Shown: in pieces, positions 23,675 to 35,397 of the stretch
Numbering within the stretch: the first letter of the stretch is position 1
How the letters are laid out: each line of letters begins with the position of its first letter
Assembly: GCA_964030475.1 (NCBI GenBank)
Contig: CAXIPT010000007.1
Span: 817,072 to 881,071, forward strand
From: Tethya wilhelma
Taxonomy: Eukaryota; Porifera; Demospongiae; Tethyida; Tethyidae
Length of the DNA stretch: 64,000 nucleotides
Reading direction: 5' to 3'
Notes under the pieces: model-generated
The model's database searches: none
Seen by the model: the letters and a program-made list of their open reading frames with translations, nothing else
Told to the model about the DNA's origin: nothing
Position numbers and translations under genes: made by a program

Positions 23675-24984
23675 ATGCAGAACGGACCTACATTTCAGAA
23701 GGTTTCCGTCTTAAATCCGGGAAGGGGAGAGCTACCAGTCATCCAAAAGAACACTAAAGTGAGTTCACTGTCTGTGGTATTAATGGTGCACCATTATAAT
23801 TTCATTCTGTACACATACTATATTGTCTTCAATTGAAAACAGGCGATATTTCACTTCCGCACCATTAAACCTTCCAGAGAAGACGATCAATTTGATCAAA
23901 ATGATGTCATCGATGATAGCCGTACCATGGGGTCGGGACCTTTTGAGCTTCTGTTTGGAAGAGATTTCAAACTGAGTGTCTGGGAAGAAATGGTGAAGAC
24001 AATGAGAGTGACAGAAATTGCAAGATTTCACTGCCCCTTTCAAGTGAGCATACATATCATTAAAATTATAGCTTGTACTTACCTGAGTGTCAGATAGTGT
24101 AATTTACACTTGATTGTAACTGCACAGTGTACATATTCAATTGCACCTGCACCACATATATAGGGTGTGTATAGTTCACAGCAGTGTAAACTTAAGCTAA
24201 TAACGAATGTATCTGAACCTGTCATTTTACATTTTTCGCATACCATTATTTTTGACATTGTTACTACTTCTATGCACAGAGTGTGTTTGAATATCCTCGA
24301 GTGTCTACATCGCTGAGAGAGCTAGCCCAACAGAAAGCGGGTAAAGAGGTCCACCATCATCACCAGTGTTCCTTCTCCGCCATGCAAGGCACGGGGCACA
24401 AAGACCTCGATGAAATAGTAGGAGACAAAAGTCCGTTGATTTTTGAATTTGAACTTCTGAGCGTGGAACAACCTGGTCAGTATCAGCAAGACCATTGGGC
24501 CATGAATGACCATGAAAAGACAGAGGCCATACCTGTTTTGAAGGCAGAAGGAAATGCTCTCTATAAAGCTGGAAAGCATTTCGAGGCGTCCGAAAAGTAC
24601 TTCAATGCTTTGAGCTATCTCGAGCAGCTCATCATCAAAGAAAAGCCTAAATCGGATGCCTGGAATGATTTGTCTCAACAGAAGATCCCTCTCCTTTTGA
24701 ACTACGCTCAGTGCAAGCTGCTCCTAGAAGACTATGCAGCAGTGATAAGGCACACATCGTCAGTACTGGAGCTTGAGGAGGATAACGTGAAGGCATTGTA
24801 CAGAAGAGGGAGAGCTAATGCGGCCTGTTGGAACGTGGAAGATGCCAAGTCAGATTTCACTCAGGTTGTGAAGCTCGATCCTTCTCTGTCACGAGCAGTT
24901 GAAAAGGAGTTGAGAACACTTGCAGAGAGAGTCAAAGAGAAAGACATTGCAGAGAGAGAGAGGTTAAGAGGAAAGCTCTTCTAG
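23675..24984 (+). CDS. AIP: AIP: FKBP-like and TPR co-chaperone
   Basis: Three exons, 23675-23758, 23843-24043 and 24280-24984, join in frame to 329 residues; human AIP has 330. The N-terminal FKBP-like domain includes GPFELLFGRDFKLSVWEEMV and TEIARFHCPF. The C-terminal TPRs include KAEGNALYKAGKHFEASEKY, LLNYAQCKLLLEDY and DNVKALYRRGRANAACW, with the Hsp90 carboxylate-clamp Lys and Arg present. AIP binds Hsp90 and clients such as the aryl hydrocarbon receptor. The start MQNGPTFQK aligns near residue 10 of human AIP; the frame stays open upstream, so a slightly longer N-terminus is possible. It ends EKERLRGKLF-like as vertebrate AIP does. Confidence 0.94.
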
Positions 24985-25433
24985 TCATACATGTATACAG
25001 TAGCAGTACAAGCTATTTCGTTATGTATAGTCAAGTATATGCTTATCAGAGACAGTCAGTCAGTCTATGTATTCATTTGTGTGCACCTTTCAATCTTTTA
25101 TGGATGTAGTGCTGTTTTATCTATGGTTTTATGCTTATTACTAGCCGGTACGGTGAATGCTCAAACTTGTCATCCAGAACCCATAATAATTATCATAGCC
25201 AACTATTTTCTAATTTTACGAAAGTTTAGAAAAGTAATTTTGTACCGTTGCGAGCCTAGGCCTAGATGAGTCTGACTCGGTAAAGAGTTCTGTTCATAAC
25301 GTCCAGGCATTCTCTCTACAGGTGAGAGGTAAATACTTCATGCTCCCAACTCAGTAAAACTCTATGTATTTATTGCAAATGACATCTTTTCGTGCCTATA
25401 TTTCAGGTGTAGGTGAACCGAATTTACAGTAGT
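24985..25433. other. Spacer between AIP and the nuclease/kinase-like gene
   Basis: 449 bp, AT-rich, with no clear ORF; it probably holds the AIP 3' UTR and the promoter of the next gene. Confidence 0.4.
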
Positions 25434-27013
25434 ATGGCAGCGGGGTCAATGAGATTATCGGATTATGATTTCTCTGATTTCACGTGGACGAAGGTCTTGA
25501 AAATGGCTAAAATAAGTCCAGCTGGAGAAACTGCTCAAATGTAAGTCTCTTAGGTTGATCATAAAAAAAAAGTATGACAAAATTAATACTTTTTGTTTTT
25601 CTTTGTACCTACAGTGTCAAAAAAAGAGATCCTGAAGGTCTGAATCTTCACCAACTTTTTGAAGGTAAGGACTGGGCAACTGAACTTCTATCAAGTTTTA
25701 TTCCGCAAGAAGACATTAGCAAAATTGTGACTTTAAGAAGTACTTTAGTAGAATATGTACCTACCAAACGTTCACAATTTGAGAAAAATCTTCCTCTTCC
25801 AAGTGACTATGGCAACGGAAAGCATCACCGGAAAGATAGCTATGTCATTGACCACCGTAACATTGCCGGTGAACCCAGCTTACATGTGAGCCTTCAGTTG
25901 AAGCTGTTTGGAGAGTTTGTAGACGACGTAGCAAGTATTGTCCCTGGACACGAATATTTTGAGTACGCAGCAAATGTGATGCAGTGTATGTCGGGCTACT
26001 GTGATAATGAGCTGGAACGTCAGACTTGCTTTTTTGAGGCAGTGAAGTTGTGTGAGAATCCGGTCAGTTTTCAACGAAATCGTGGAATATCTGACGCCAC
26101 GATTTGTGTAACTGTTGAAGGAGAAACTTATGCTTTAGTCAACTTTGAATTCAAAAACGAATTTGGTACTTCCACTTCCTGTGCAAACAAACAAAATATT
26201 GGCTATTTTTTAAATTTCAAAAAAGGTGAGGATAGACCTATTAAAAACAGATGTCGGTCGCCAATGCTGTTGGTTTCGGTCATAGGGCCACATTACATGC
26301 AAGTGTTTGGTTCCGTCTGGAATGGATCCAAAGTATGTGTCGATCCATTGACTCCTCCACTTTCAATGCTGTTTGTGCCACGTAACCCCTCATGCAGTGT
26401 GGTGGATATTGCTCGAGTGTTTGCTGCTATAGATGCTGCTATTCCTAAGCTGAAGGCGTACTACAATACACCCAATGAATATGGCTCCAAAGGACCTTAC
26501 TACTCTCTGGGCACTTTACTCTATCAGAACTGCATTTCAGATGTCAGATGGTTGTATTCAGCCAAGATGGGTACTGAAGAGGTTTGTGTAAAGTTTGTAC
26601 CAAGGCAGTATGGCGAAAAGGTGCACCAATTGATGGCCGAACACAATCTAGCTCCAAAGCTATTGAAATGTGAAGCACTTCCTGGTGGATGGATAGCAGT
26701 GGTCATGGAGAAGATTGAAACTGGACGCATGCTAGAGAATCCTGCGACTTTAGAAGTTAGGCAGTGTTTGAAAAAAGTCCTCGAACTGTTGGAAACCAAG
26801 GGATATGTTCACGGGGATCTTAGACCACAAAACATTATCGTTGCTGACGATAATGTTTATGTCATCGATTTTGATTGGGCTGGAATTGAGGGTGCAGCAA
26901 CGTATCCTCCAACACTTAGAGTCACCAGTGACCACAATTGGGCTGAGGGCGTAACTCGTGGAGGACTGATCACGAAAGAACATGATAAATACCAACTAGT
27001 ACAGTTTATTTAA
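25434..27013 (+). CDS. Nuclease-like plus kinase-like protein (Crinkler-type architecture)
   Basis: Two exons, 25434-25540 and 25615-27013, give 501 residues. The C-terminal third is a divergent kinase-like fold: a possible ATP lysine in VCVKF (Lys362), HGDLRPQNI (catalytic Asp437) and DFDWAG (Asp454, in place of DFG). The HGDLRP and DFDWAG forms are typical of the FunK1/Crinkler-associated kinase group and not of ordinary animal kinases. The middle contains SDATICVTVEGETYALVNFE followed by FKNE. Asp196 and the E214-x-K216 pair fit a PD-(D/E)XK nuclease core. The first 60 residues have no recognised domain. Effector families combining such nuclease and kinase domains are known in oomycetes, fungi and some animals. 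The assignment is by motif only. Confidence 0.6.
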
Positions 27014-28399
27014 TTTAGTCTGTGATCAAAGTTTAGTACATCAGCAACCATCATGACAAAATACTATTGTGACCAATGCTAAACTTATTAATGTGCCATC
27101 TTAACAAACCATAATTTAACTTGCCATTTTAATAATCCATGATTTAATGTGCCATTTTAAAAGTGATACAGTCAGGATGGGTGGGAACTACATGCGCCTG
27201 TGCCGATGATCAGCCTCCGTATTGTCGGTATAGATGGCTTTTTCTATGTGAGTGCTTTAGTGGTTAGTTGGTTATGGGAGGGAGCTGCTCGTGTTAACTA
27301 TTCTTGCTTCTTTAACAGTTTGTCATCAATTAATAATTTTTTTATCATTTTCACAAACAAAATAATTATCAATAAGAATAACAGCTGTATGGTATTTTCA
27401 TTGTCTATGCTGTTCTTGGTTTATAGGCGTTTGAGTTTCTTGAGTCTGTTTCGTTCAAGTTTTTCTCTGAGAGGTTTTACTTTGTTCAGTGCATTCCTGT
27501 GTATTTTGTTCCATTCTGTGATCAAGTTTTGGCTCTTTGTGCTGATTGGCAGCATTTCTTTTATTTCCTCCTGGATTTGGTTGATTATTTGTTTGTGTTG
27601 CTTGATTACATTTGTATAGTGCCTTACGAGAAGTGCTGTAAGTTTCATTGTGGTTACTTTTTGGATTTTGTGCCATTCAGTTTCGACATCTGTATTTTTC
27701 ATCTGTATCTTTTCACAAAGATGCAATGTTGTAGAGATATGTTTAAAAGGTTATGGATTGTTATATATAAGAAGCGTTTAAAGGATGAATGCAATACATG
27801 ACATTGTATGTTTTTAAAGGTTGTAAAGATATTCCTAAAAGATGCATATGTTGTGTAGCCTCGTTCCCAGGCTCCCTCTCCAGAAATGAAATGGAAGTCC
27901 GGTGGGAGGGAGCCTGGGAACGAGGTTATATGTTGTGCCTCATGCTCATGCATGTGATGTGTGTTCTTTGTAGACATAAGGAGATGTTGTGATGTACACA
28001 GTACGTAGGCTCCTTGTTTTCGTTATGCATGACGACAGTTTTGCGGTTAATGTACAACATAGCATGAGTTCCCAACATATAGATCTGACAATGTCAAGAT
28101 GGAAAACTAGATGCTCCCTCACGGCTGAGCTATACTGCAGCATAGAAGGGTTACTATTGGGTGCACCCCAATCTGAACTTCACTGCTTCAAAAGTTCAGG
28201 TCAAAAACATGCACCCTAGCACTCAGTGTAGTCGGGCTGACCAGACTCTCTACCATGCAGACTGCCTAGCACTGTAGGTATCTTCAGTAGCTAGATACAC
28301 AAAATGTAGGTATATTCTAAACTGTAAAGAGAGAATGTAGGTTAGATATATAAATTGCGCATAATATTATTCTGGTTGACAATGCATAAATTTCTCTTC
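27014..28399. other. 1.4-kb spacer with a foldback element
   Basis: Between the kinase-like gene and Pescadillo, whose 3' ends converge. It holds a foldback element (27856-27927). A Lys-rich 101-residue ORF on the minus strand at 27421-27726 has no recognised domain and no splice context, and I do not call it a gene. Confidence 0.4.
27846..27937. mobile_element. Foldback element with 10-bp target duplication
   Basis: The element at 27856-27927 has arms TAGCCTCGTTCCCAGGCTCC and GGAGCCTGGGAACGAGG. ATATGTTGTG lies immediately on both sides (27846-27855 and 27928-27937). Confidence 0.85.
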
Positions 28400-31300
28400 T
28401 TATGAAACTTGTATCTTAGCACGTTTGGTCGGTCTACTCAGTTCAACAATGCTGTCCTCAAATTCTTTTCTCTTTCTCTCAAGTTTCTTCACCTCCTTTG
28501 CCTTCTTTCTTCTCGATCTCATGATCAGATCGTAAAGTCTCTTGCGCTTCTTGCTCATTGCCATTATGGCCAGCTTCTTCTCTTCTCTCTGCTGCTGAGC
28601 TGATTCGACTATTTCTCCATCATCATTTTCTTCTTCTTCTTCCTGGGCAGTTTGGCTGTCTGCTGTTGGGTCTAGGGACAGGTTTCCCTCGACTACGCTG
28701 CCAATGGAGGGCATTGAAGGAAGAGGGGCAGGTTCAAATTGTGATGATGTAATTGCAGTGGACTGATCTCCTACAGAGAGAATTTTATTAGAAAAGAAAG
28801 TAAAAAAAAAATTTCAAAAAAAAGCAGAAAATCAAAACTGGGTTATTTTACAACCACACTCATAATTATACATTTTGTGCCTGTGCAATCTCATTATCAG
28901 CAATGCTGTGTGTCTGCTGAATGTAAATTTAATCTCAAGTGGCGAAAATATACATAAATCATAACTTTGCATGAAATCCTGAACCCCCACACCCCAAATG
29001 GAACATATTATAATCACAATATTATAGGTACCGTCATCCATGTTCATCTCCTCTTCTCTTTCCCCCTCCTCCTCCTGTGCTGCCGCTAGCTGTGCAGCCC
29101 TCTCTGGGGGGACGTAGTCTCCCTCCTGTTCCTCCACGAAGGGGGAGAGGTGAGGAGGGAGGAGGCAGCCCGGGCTGTACTCCCCGACTGGTAGCAGCCG
29201 CCTGCTGTTCACACAATCAAACACCCACTGAGGTTGAACGTATGACCTACAAAACACGATACAATATAGATGATGACCACAATAATACAGAGGAGACTAG
29301 TTCTTGGAATGATTCTGCGGCGCAAAATTTGGCACAGTTTATATTCTATATGCGTCAACAGCTACACGATAACTCTAAATATTAATTAAAAATTAAATGC
29401 CCTATAATATTATGATGATACAAACAATGATAGTGACCTTGAGAGGTAGCGATGTGACTGTACAGGCCTGTCCACCACTTGGTGAGTGATGTCCGTGTCC
29501 GATTCCGGGAAACTGGAACCAGGAGCTCCATCGGCATCCCACGACACCCGACCGCCAAAACATCGTATAACGAATGTCAATGCTTCTCTCGGTACTTCCC
29601 TCGAGAGGAAGACTTGACAGCCTTCAAAGAGTTGCTTCAAACGGTCGATTTTAGCCTCCTCTTTTCGAGCCTTTTCTTGCAGCTCTTGTTCATCGGGCTG
29701 GACCATTGAAATGGGTGTGGTTAGTAGGCAGGGTGAAAAACTTAAACATTACATACTATTTACTTACATTCAATTCAATAGGAATATCATCTCCCACTTC
29801 AGCATCTCCACTGTCTGTGGTTTCAGAAAGAAAGGAAAAAAGTTGTAATTCTTTTTGCTTCCTCCACACTCGACAATAGCAAGCTAATGGCATACCTTCA
29901 ACTACCACTCTGGCCAATGACTGTCCAAGAGAAGCCAAAAGCTACAAAAGGTACCAAAAACTGCCAATAAATCTTAACAGGCGCTACATGCAACCAAAGA
30001 TTTTGCTTTAGAAAAAATAATATGTGTATCATAGTTAGATATATTTGCTATGCACAGAGACACAAGCAGCACAGCAAAACAGTGCTACTATGACAGTATG
30101 ACTTTCTCCTCATTGAACAGATCTGCATTGGTCTTGAAATTCCACCAATCAGAAGGGGCAGAGGAGTCACATGCAGATCACATGATCCATATCAATACAT
30201 ACCTCAGTGTGGTCCTCCACTTCAGTGTCCAGGACAGTGTCAGCATCCAACACTTGTGAAGGTATGGGCATCGGTACTGAGGGGGACAACCCTTCAATCT
30301 GGATAAGATAATGAGACAACAATGAATAATGTATGAGATAAAATAACCTTTCTGTTCAAATCTGGATGAGATAACAATTTACGAAGGGATAACCCCCTTT
30401 AATGTAGATGAGAGAATAACATAATGAGGGGGACAACCCTTCAATCTTTATGAGATAATAAAATGAATAATCTATGATGGAGGGTACCTGAGGAGGGTAC
30501 TTCAGATTGAGAGACGTAAACAGTTTGAAGTTGACAAACCCCATGAGTGTAGCGTAAAACTCCACAAAGGTCAGCATCACTCTGAAGTCCACATCTGTAG
30601 GCATCTAGTGAGTGGGGAGAAAAGTAAAATGCATTTTACCACAGGTTAGAACACTTTGCCGAAGAGATAGTTATTAGCAATCTTTTTGCAATCTAGACCA
30701 TAAGTAGTCTCGTTCCCTAGGCTCCCAGCCTACCATTGCGGGGAGCCTGGGAATGAGGCTAGACCATAAGCACAAAAAAATTTGAGATAAACTTGAAAAA
30801 AATTTCCCGATCTACAGTGCATCTACCCCAACACACCTCCTGACTGAAGAGATAAGGTGTGATCCATGTAACTGTTTGTCCTTGAATGTCAGCTTGGTAG
30901 TAGACTCCTTTTATCGACAGGAACACCTTCCTCAGCGATCTCGATTCAATGATGTAATGCATAAACTCTACCGTCAGTCTCTTGCAATTATGTACCACAT
31001 GAGCCTGCATGAGAAATTAATCATCAAGTAAGCCCCTATCTTAATTAGTTATGACTAGCATACCCAGTGTTCTGCCCAGAAATCTAGAGTGGTGGTTAAA
31101 ATTAATAATGGTTACAAAAACATCGCATAAAAGTCACTTGACTGAGTGTCAAATAATACAACTAGGCCTTGTTAGTTGCATTACTTGGTGGTAATTTGTG
31201 CTTTGAGGTGGTAATTTTTGTTGACTGGTGGTTGGTCCCGACCACTGCCGACCAGTGTGGGCAGAACCCTGCATACCTGTAGTCTCTTGTGTTGAGGAAG

Positions 31301-31978
31301 TGTGGCAAACAGGAAGAGCATGGACAGAGCATCATCAATGTCACGCAGCGCATCCACAAATGTCGGATATCTACAAAATAAAACCACAAAAATAAAGGGG
31401 TTTCCCTCTAAATTTTCAAACTAAAATTAGGATCGCACTCACCTCTCCTTGACGATGTGGTCCAGAGTGTAGAATGGTTTGTTCTCATAAAGCTTCTCCA
31501 CGGTGTGCTCCTGATCCTTGTGATAGGCACGTTTGACCTTTCTCATGAACACTCTAAACTCTCGGAACTTCTCCAATAAAGGCTCGTGGGCTAAATACTG
31601 GATGTCCTTCACATAGTAGTAGGTCTTGTAAGCAGTGCTTCCTTTGTTGACCTTTTTAACATTCTTTGGTTCTCGAGGATAAATACCCTTCAGAATACAG
31701 AGTCGTCTGTACAGAAACAAGAGAATGGTCGATAATGGCAACTAAATTACCACCACGAATAAAAATAAATATGGAGTTTGAGAACATGCACATATTTTGG
31801 CTGCTTCTCATACCTGAAGTTTGGCAAAGAGAGTTGTAATTTCTTGAGAGCTTGGTTTCTTGAGACATAGCTGGTGGCAATGCCGCTCTCTCCCTGTGTA
31901 GCAACATACACTCAATGAATAGTACCACCTACAGCTGCAGAGATATTCTAGTCTTACCTTCTTTTTACGTTTCCCCAT
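28400..31978 (-). CDS. PES1: Pescadillo homologue (ribosome biogenesis)
   Basis: A multi-exon gene from MGKRKKK (31978) to the TAA at 28400. The Pescadillo N-domain is clear: [95 protein letters not shown] and [20 protein letters not shown]. The BRCT domain spans two exons ([36 protein letters not shown]). It ends [19 protein letters not shown] and EGDYVPPE, followed by acidic then basic tails. PES1 acts with BOP1 and WDR12 in the nucleolus in 60S maturation. A foldback element with an 11-bp duplication lies in an intron (30694-30770). Start codons of PES1 and RPA1 are 169 bp apart. Confidence 0.95.
30694..30770. mobile_element. Foldback element with 11-bp target duplication
   Basis: TAGACCATAAG at 30694-30704 and 30760-30770 flanks a 55-bp element beginning TAGTCTCGTTCCC and ending GGGAATGAGGC. 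It lies in a PES1 intron. Confidence 0.88.
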
Positions 31979-32589
31979 AGTGTGACAGTTTCTACTCCAC
32001 GTGGTCGAGATGAGAAGGCGTGGCAATGTGCACATGAGTATCACGCGACAACCTTGTGACTTATCGGTTGGCTCCATTTGGCGGGAACATCGACTGTGCG
32101 AGTTGAAACGTGTTTTTAGGGATAGATTTTCATCCAGTTGGAAAGCCATGGCTGACATGCCTAGACTCTCCAATGGAGCTCTCAGTGTAAGTTAGCTGTG
32201 AGCTTGCTGGCATTGAATTTCAACATTTCACGAAATAAATTTTTCTTGAACTTTCAGACCATTCTACATGGGGGCCAAGTGACCAAACCTGTGTTACAAG
32301 TGCTTGTAAGTTTATTTGTCATATTGAGTACTTCAAAAAAGGATGCTGCATGTGTCTATCAAATGTGTTATATCTGTATGCTTCAGAACATGAAAAAGAT
32401 TCAGTCAGAGGGTTCAAACACTGATCGCTACCGGCTACAGATGTCAGACGGGGAACATTATCAACCATGTATGTATGTATGTTGGCATGTATTACAGAAA
32501 GCAGCCTCAATTGCATCAGGTTCCATATGGAGGGGGAGGGGGGGGGAACTCACAGAGAATATGTGGAGCAAAACAAACTGAATTGGTAC

Positions 32590-32772
32590 CGTTTCGCCTA
32601 CTCCCGTTTTGCCTACTAAGGGATGATTAGTACCATTTCACCTACTTCATTTACATCTAGCCCCTAGCCCTAGCACTAGTCCTAGCCTTAGCCTAGAATG
32701 GATTTTTTATGAGTAGGCAAAACGGTACTGGTCATTGTTTAGTAGGCAAAACGGGAGTAGGCAAAAGGAGTA
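32590..32772. mobile_element. MITE-like element with 25-bp inverted ends (RPA1 intron)
   Basis: CCTACTCCCGTTTTGCCTAC near 32597-32616 is inverted at about 32742-32761, extending to some 25 bp each side. The centre holds repeated CCTAGC-like units. It lies between RPA1 exons 3 and 4. Confidence 0.7.
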
Positions 32773-34012
32773 GGGAATGAACGTATTGATCAAGTAGAAG
32801 TTTAGTGATGCAAATGCGAATGTTTGTATGATTGTATGCAAACAAGTTACAATCTTTTCATCCTTTATAAATAGAAATACTGTGCAAGATTGTGTACTTG
32901 CTTTGCACACAACTCACACACAGATATGCATAGCACACACAAGCATGCACGCACGCACACATACACACACACAACTCACCACTCTTCTCCTCTCCCAGGT
33001 ATGTTGGCCACTCAGATGAACCACAAGGTCCAGAACCAGGAGGTGGACAAGTACTGTGTGGTGGAGGTGGAGAGATACCTCTGTAACACCATCCACGAGA
33101 GAAAGTGAGTAGAAATGAACACACCTAGAGTATACACTTTAGACCACCTCCTATTCTTTGGTGCCTATTAGTAATGTCATGTGTCTGTGTAGTAAACTAG
33201 TGTGATCGTTGGTGAGCAATTTTACATGTGTAGTGAAAGAAAGGGAACATTTTAACTTCTTGCTATTTCAACGCATGGCATTTTCTAAGGTAGCTTGAAA
33301 GCCAGGTTAGGATTAAATTATATGTTTGTTTAAATTAATGGCAACACAAGAATGAAGATTGGAAAAGTTTTGCTGCTAAATATATCTAGCTTGATTAATT
33401 TTTGGTGAATTTTATAGGTTAATTTTTTTTCATTTCTTTGTCGTCTGCTGTAGGATTATCATTATCATTGCCCTAGAGGGTGCTCAGGCCTGGTCCTCAA
33501 GTTCGGGTCCAATTGGCAAACCACAGCTCCTGGAGTTGGTTCGAGTTGGGGACAACGCTGCTCCCGTTCCAGCTAGGGGTCCACCGAGGGGGCCATCTCC
33601 AGGGGGTGCGGAGGGGGAGGGGTCAAGGGGGTGCTGGAGGAGGGAGTGCATTCAGGGGGGCACCCAATGGTACCAGTCACAGCAACCAGCCTAGTGGTGG
33701 AGGTGGTGGATTCAGGGGAGAGCAGTGGTGGTTCCGGGGAACCAAGGAGGAATAGGGAGGAGGGGGGGTCCTAGGAATGCACCCCCCTCAGATGAATGGA
33801 GGATATAGAAAGTGAGTCACTCGGCACATAATTATTGTATGTGACAATCTCTTTAAGTTTTTCCAGGTATGTACTGTTCCAGCCATAAATGAAAGTTTCC
33901 ATTAGATAGATGGAAACTTGTATGTACCTTTTTTTGAGTTGGACCATACCTGTAATTTTCACAAGTGTTATACATTGTATGTTAGTATTCTGTGACTAAA
34001 AAACATCACTTT

Positions 34013-34013
34013 N
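34013..34013. other. Single unknown base (likely gap join)
   Basis: One N just before the (CT)n tract of an RPA1 acceptor, inside the stretch with frequent indels. Similar single Ns occur at 22451, 48212 and 62971, always beside or within microsatellites. Confidence 0.7.
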
Positions 34014-34027
34014 TCTCACATTATGTA

Positions 34028-34076
<49 letters not shown>

Positions 34077-35314
34077 TCTCTCCTCCACCAGTGCTGCCCC
34101 ACCCAAGCGTCCTTCCTTCAACAATCGGTCCAAGCCAGAGACTCAAAGACCAGTCCCTCTCCCAGCGAGCCATCTTCCCCATCACGTCTCTCAACCCCTA
34201 CCAGAACAAGTGGACCATCAGAGCCGGTCATGACCAAACCCAACATCAGGACGTGGAGCAACTCACGGGGGGAGGGGAAAGTGCTGAACGTGGATCTCGT
34301 GGACGAAACCGATAGGTGATTTTTTTCGAGCTTGATGAGCAGGTAGCTCTCATACTACAAACCCAGAAGTAGGAAGTATCTTAAAGGGAAAATTTTTCTA
34401 ATTACAACATTTCATGATAAATCAGTAAAAGACGCCAGAAAATCTTTTGTGTTTAAGTTAATTAAGTTGAGTTTAATTTGTATACACGATGTGCACTCGA
34501 TATTGCACATAATTGGAAGTTAAAAAAATAATAGTTTTAATTTTTATATTCAAATGGCATTTGAAAAAATTAACGTGAAAATTTGCACCATACGAAAATT
34601 TTCCCATATGGTATTGTAGTGTACTTTGTACTTTGCACTGTGTACTATGTAAAAAAAGAAAAAGTCAATTGAATCCCCTCCCCTCCTATTAGGGTGAGAT
34701 TAGAGCCTCGGCTTCAACCAGACAGCAGACAAATTCTTCCCGATGTTGGAGCAGGGAAAGGTAAGTTCATAGAGGTACTCCTTCTCTTATCACGAGTCAA
34801 ACAGCAGTTGTGAGAGTAAGCGATGTATTTCTGTTGCCCCAGGTGTACTACCTGAGCCGAGGCAGACTGAGGCCGGCCAACAAACAGTACAACACTACTC
34901 AACAACGACTATGAGCTGAGTCTGAACGAAGAGACAGAAATTGAACTGGTAACTGGTACTAGTGGCATGCAAGCTATGAATGGGGCAAGCATGAACAAGC
35001 GCATTGTTACATATGCAAGATACGTGATAAATTCTTAGCTTATAACAGGGATGGGCATACCTCTCATGTGCAATGTATACAGCTACATATTACTTGACTG
35101 GCTCACAATGCAGAAGCATTGAAGACCTCATTTACAAGTCTATGTATATTCACTCACAGTGTACATGATGCAACTCTGGAGTCCTCTCTGCCCACCATTC
35201 AGTACAACTTTTGCTCCATTGCGATATTGAGAGTATTGAGCCTAACAACCTCATTAGGTGGGTACATTTATAGCACAATACATCCATTAGTAAGTGTGAT
35301 AGTTTATTCATGAG

Positions 35315-35318
<4 letters not shown>

Positions 35319-35395
<77 letters not shown>

Positions 35396-35397
35396 CT
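35319..35397. repeat. (CT)n microsatellite serving as a polypyrimidine tract
   Basis: Nearly 80 bases of CT repeat end directly in the CAG acceptor of the RPA1 exon starting at 35400. Confidence 0.9.

Noticed and set aside
27421..27726. 101-codon Lys-rich ORF on the minus strand
   Set aside because: No recognised domain, no splice context; could be a relic of a mobile element ORF but unsupported.
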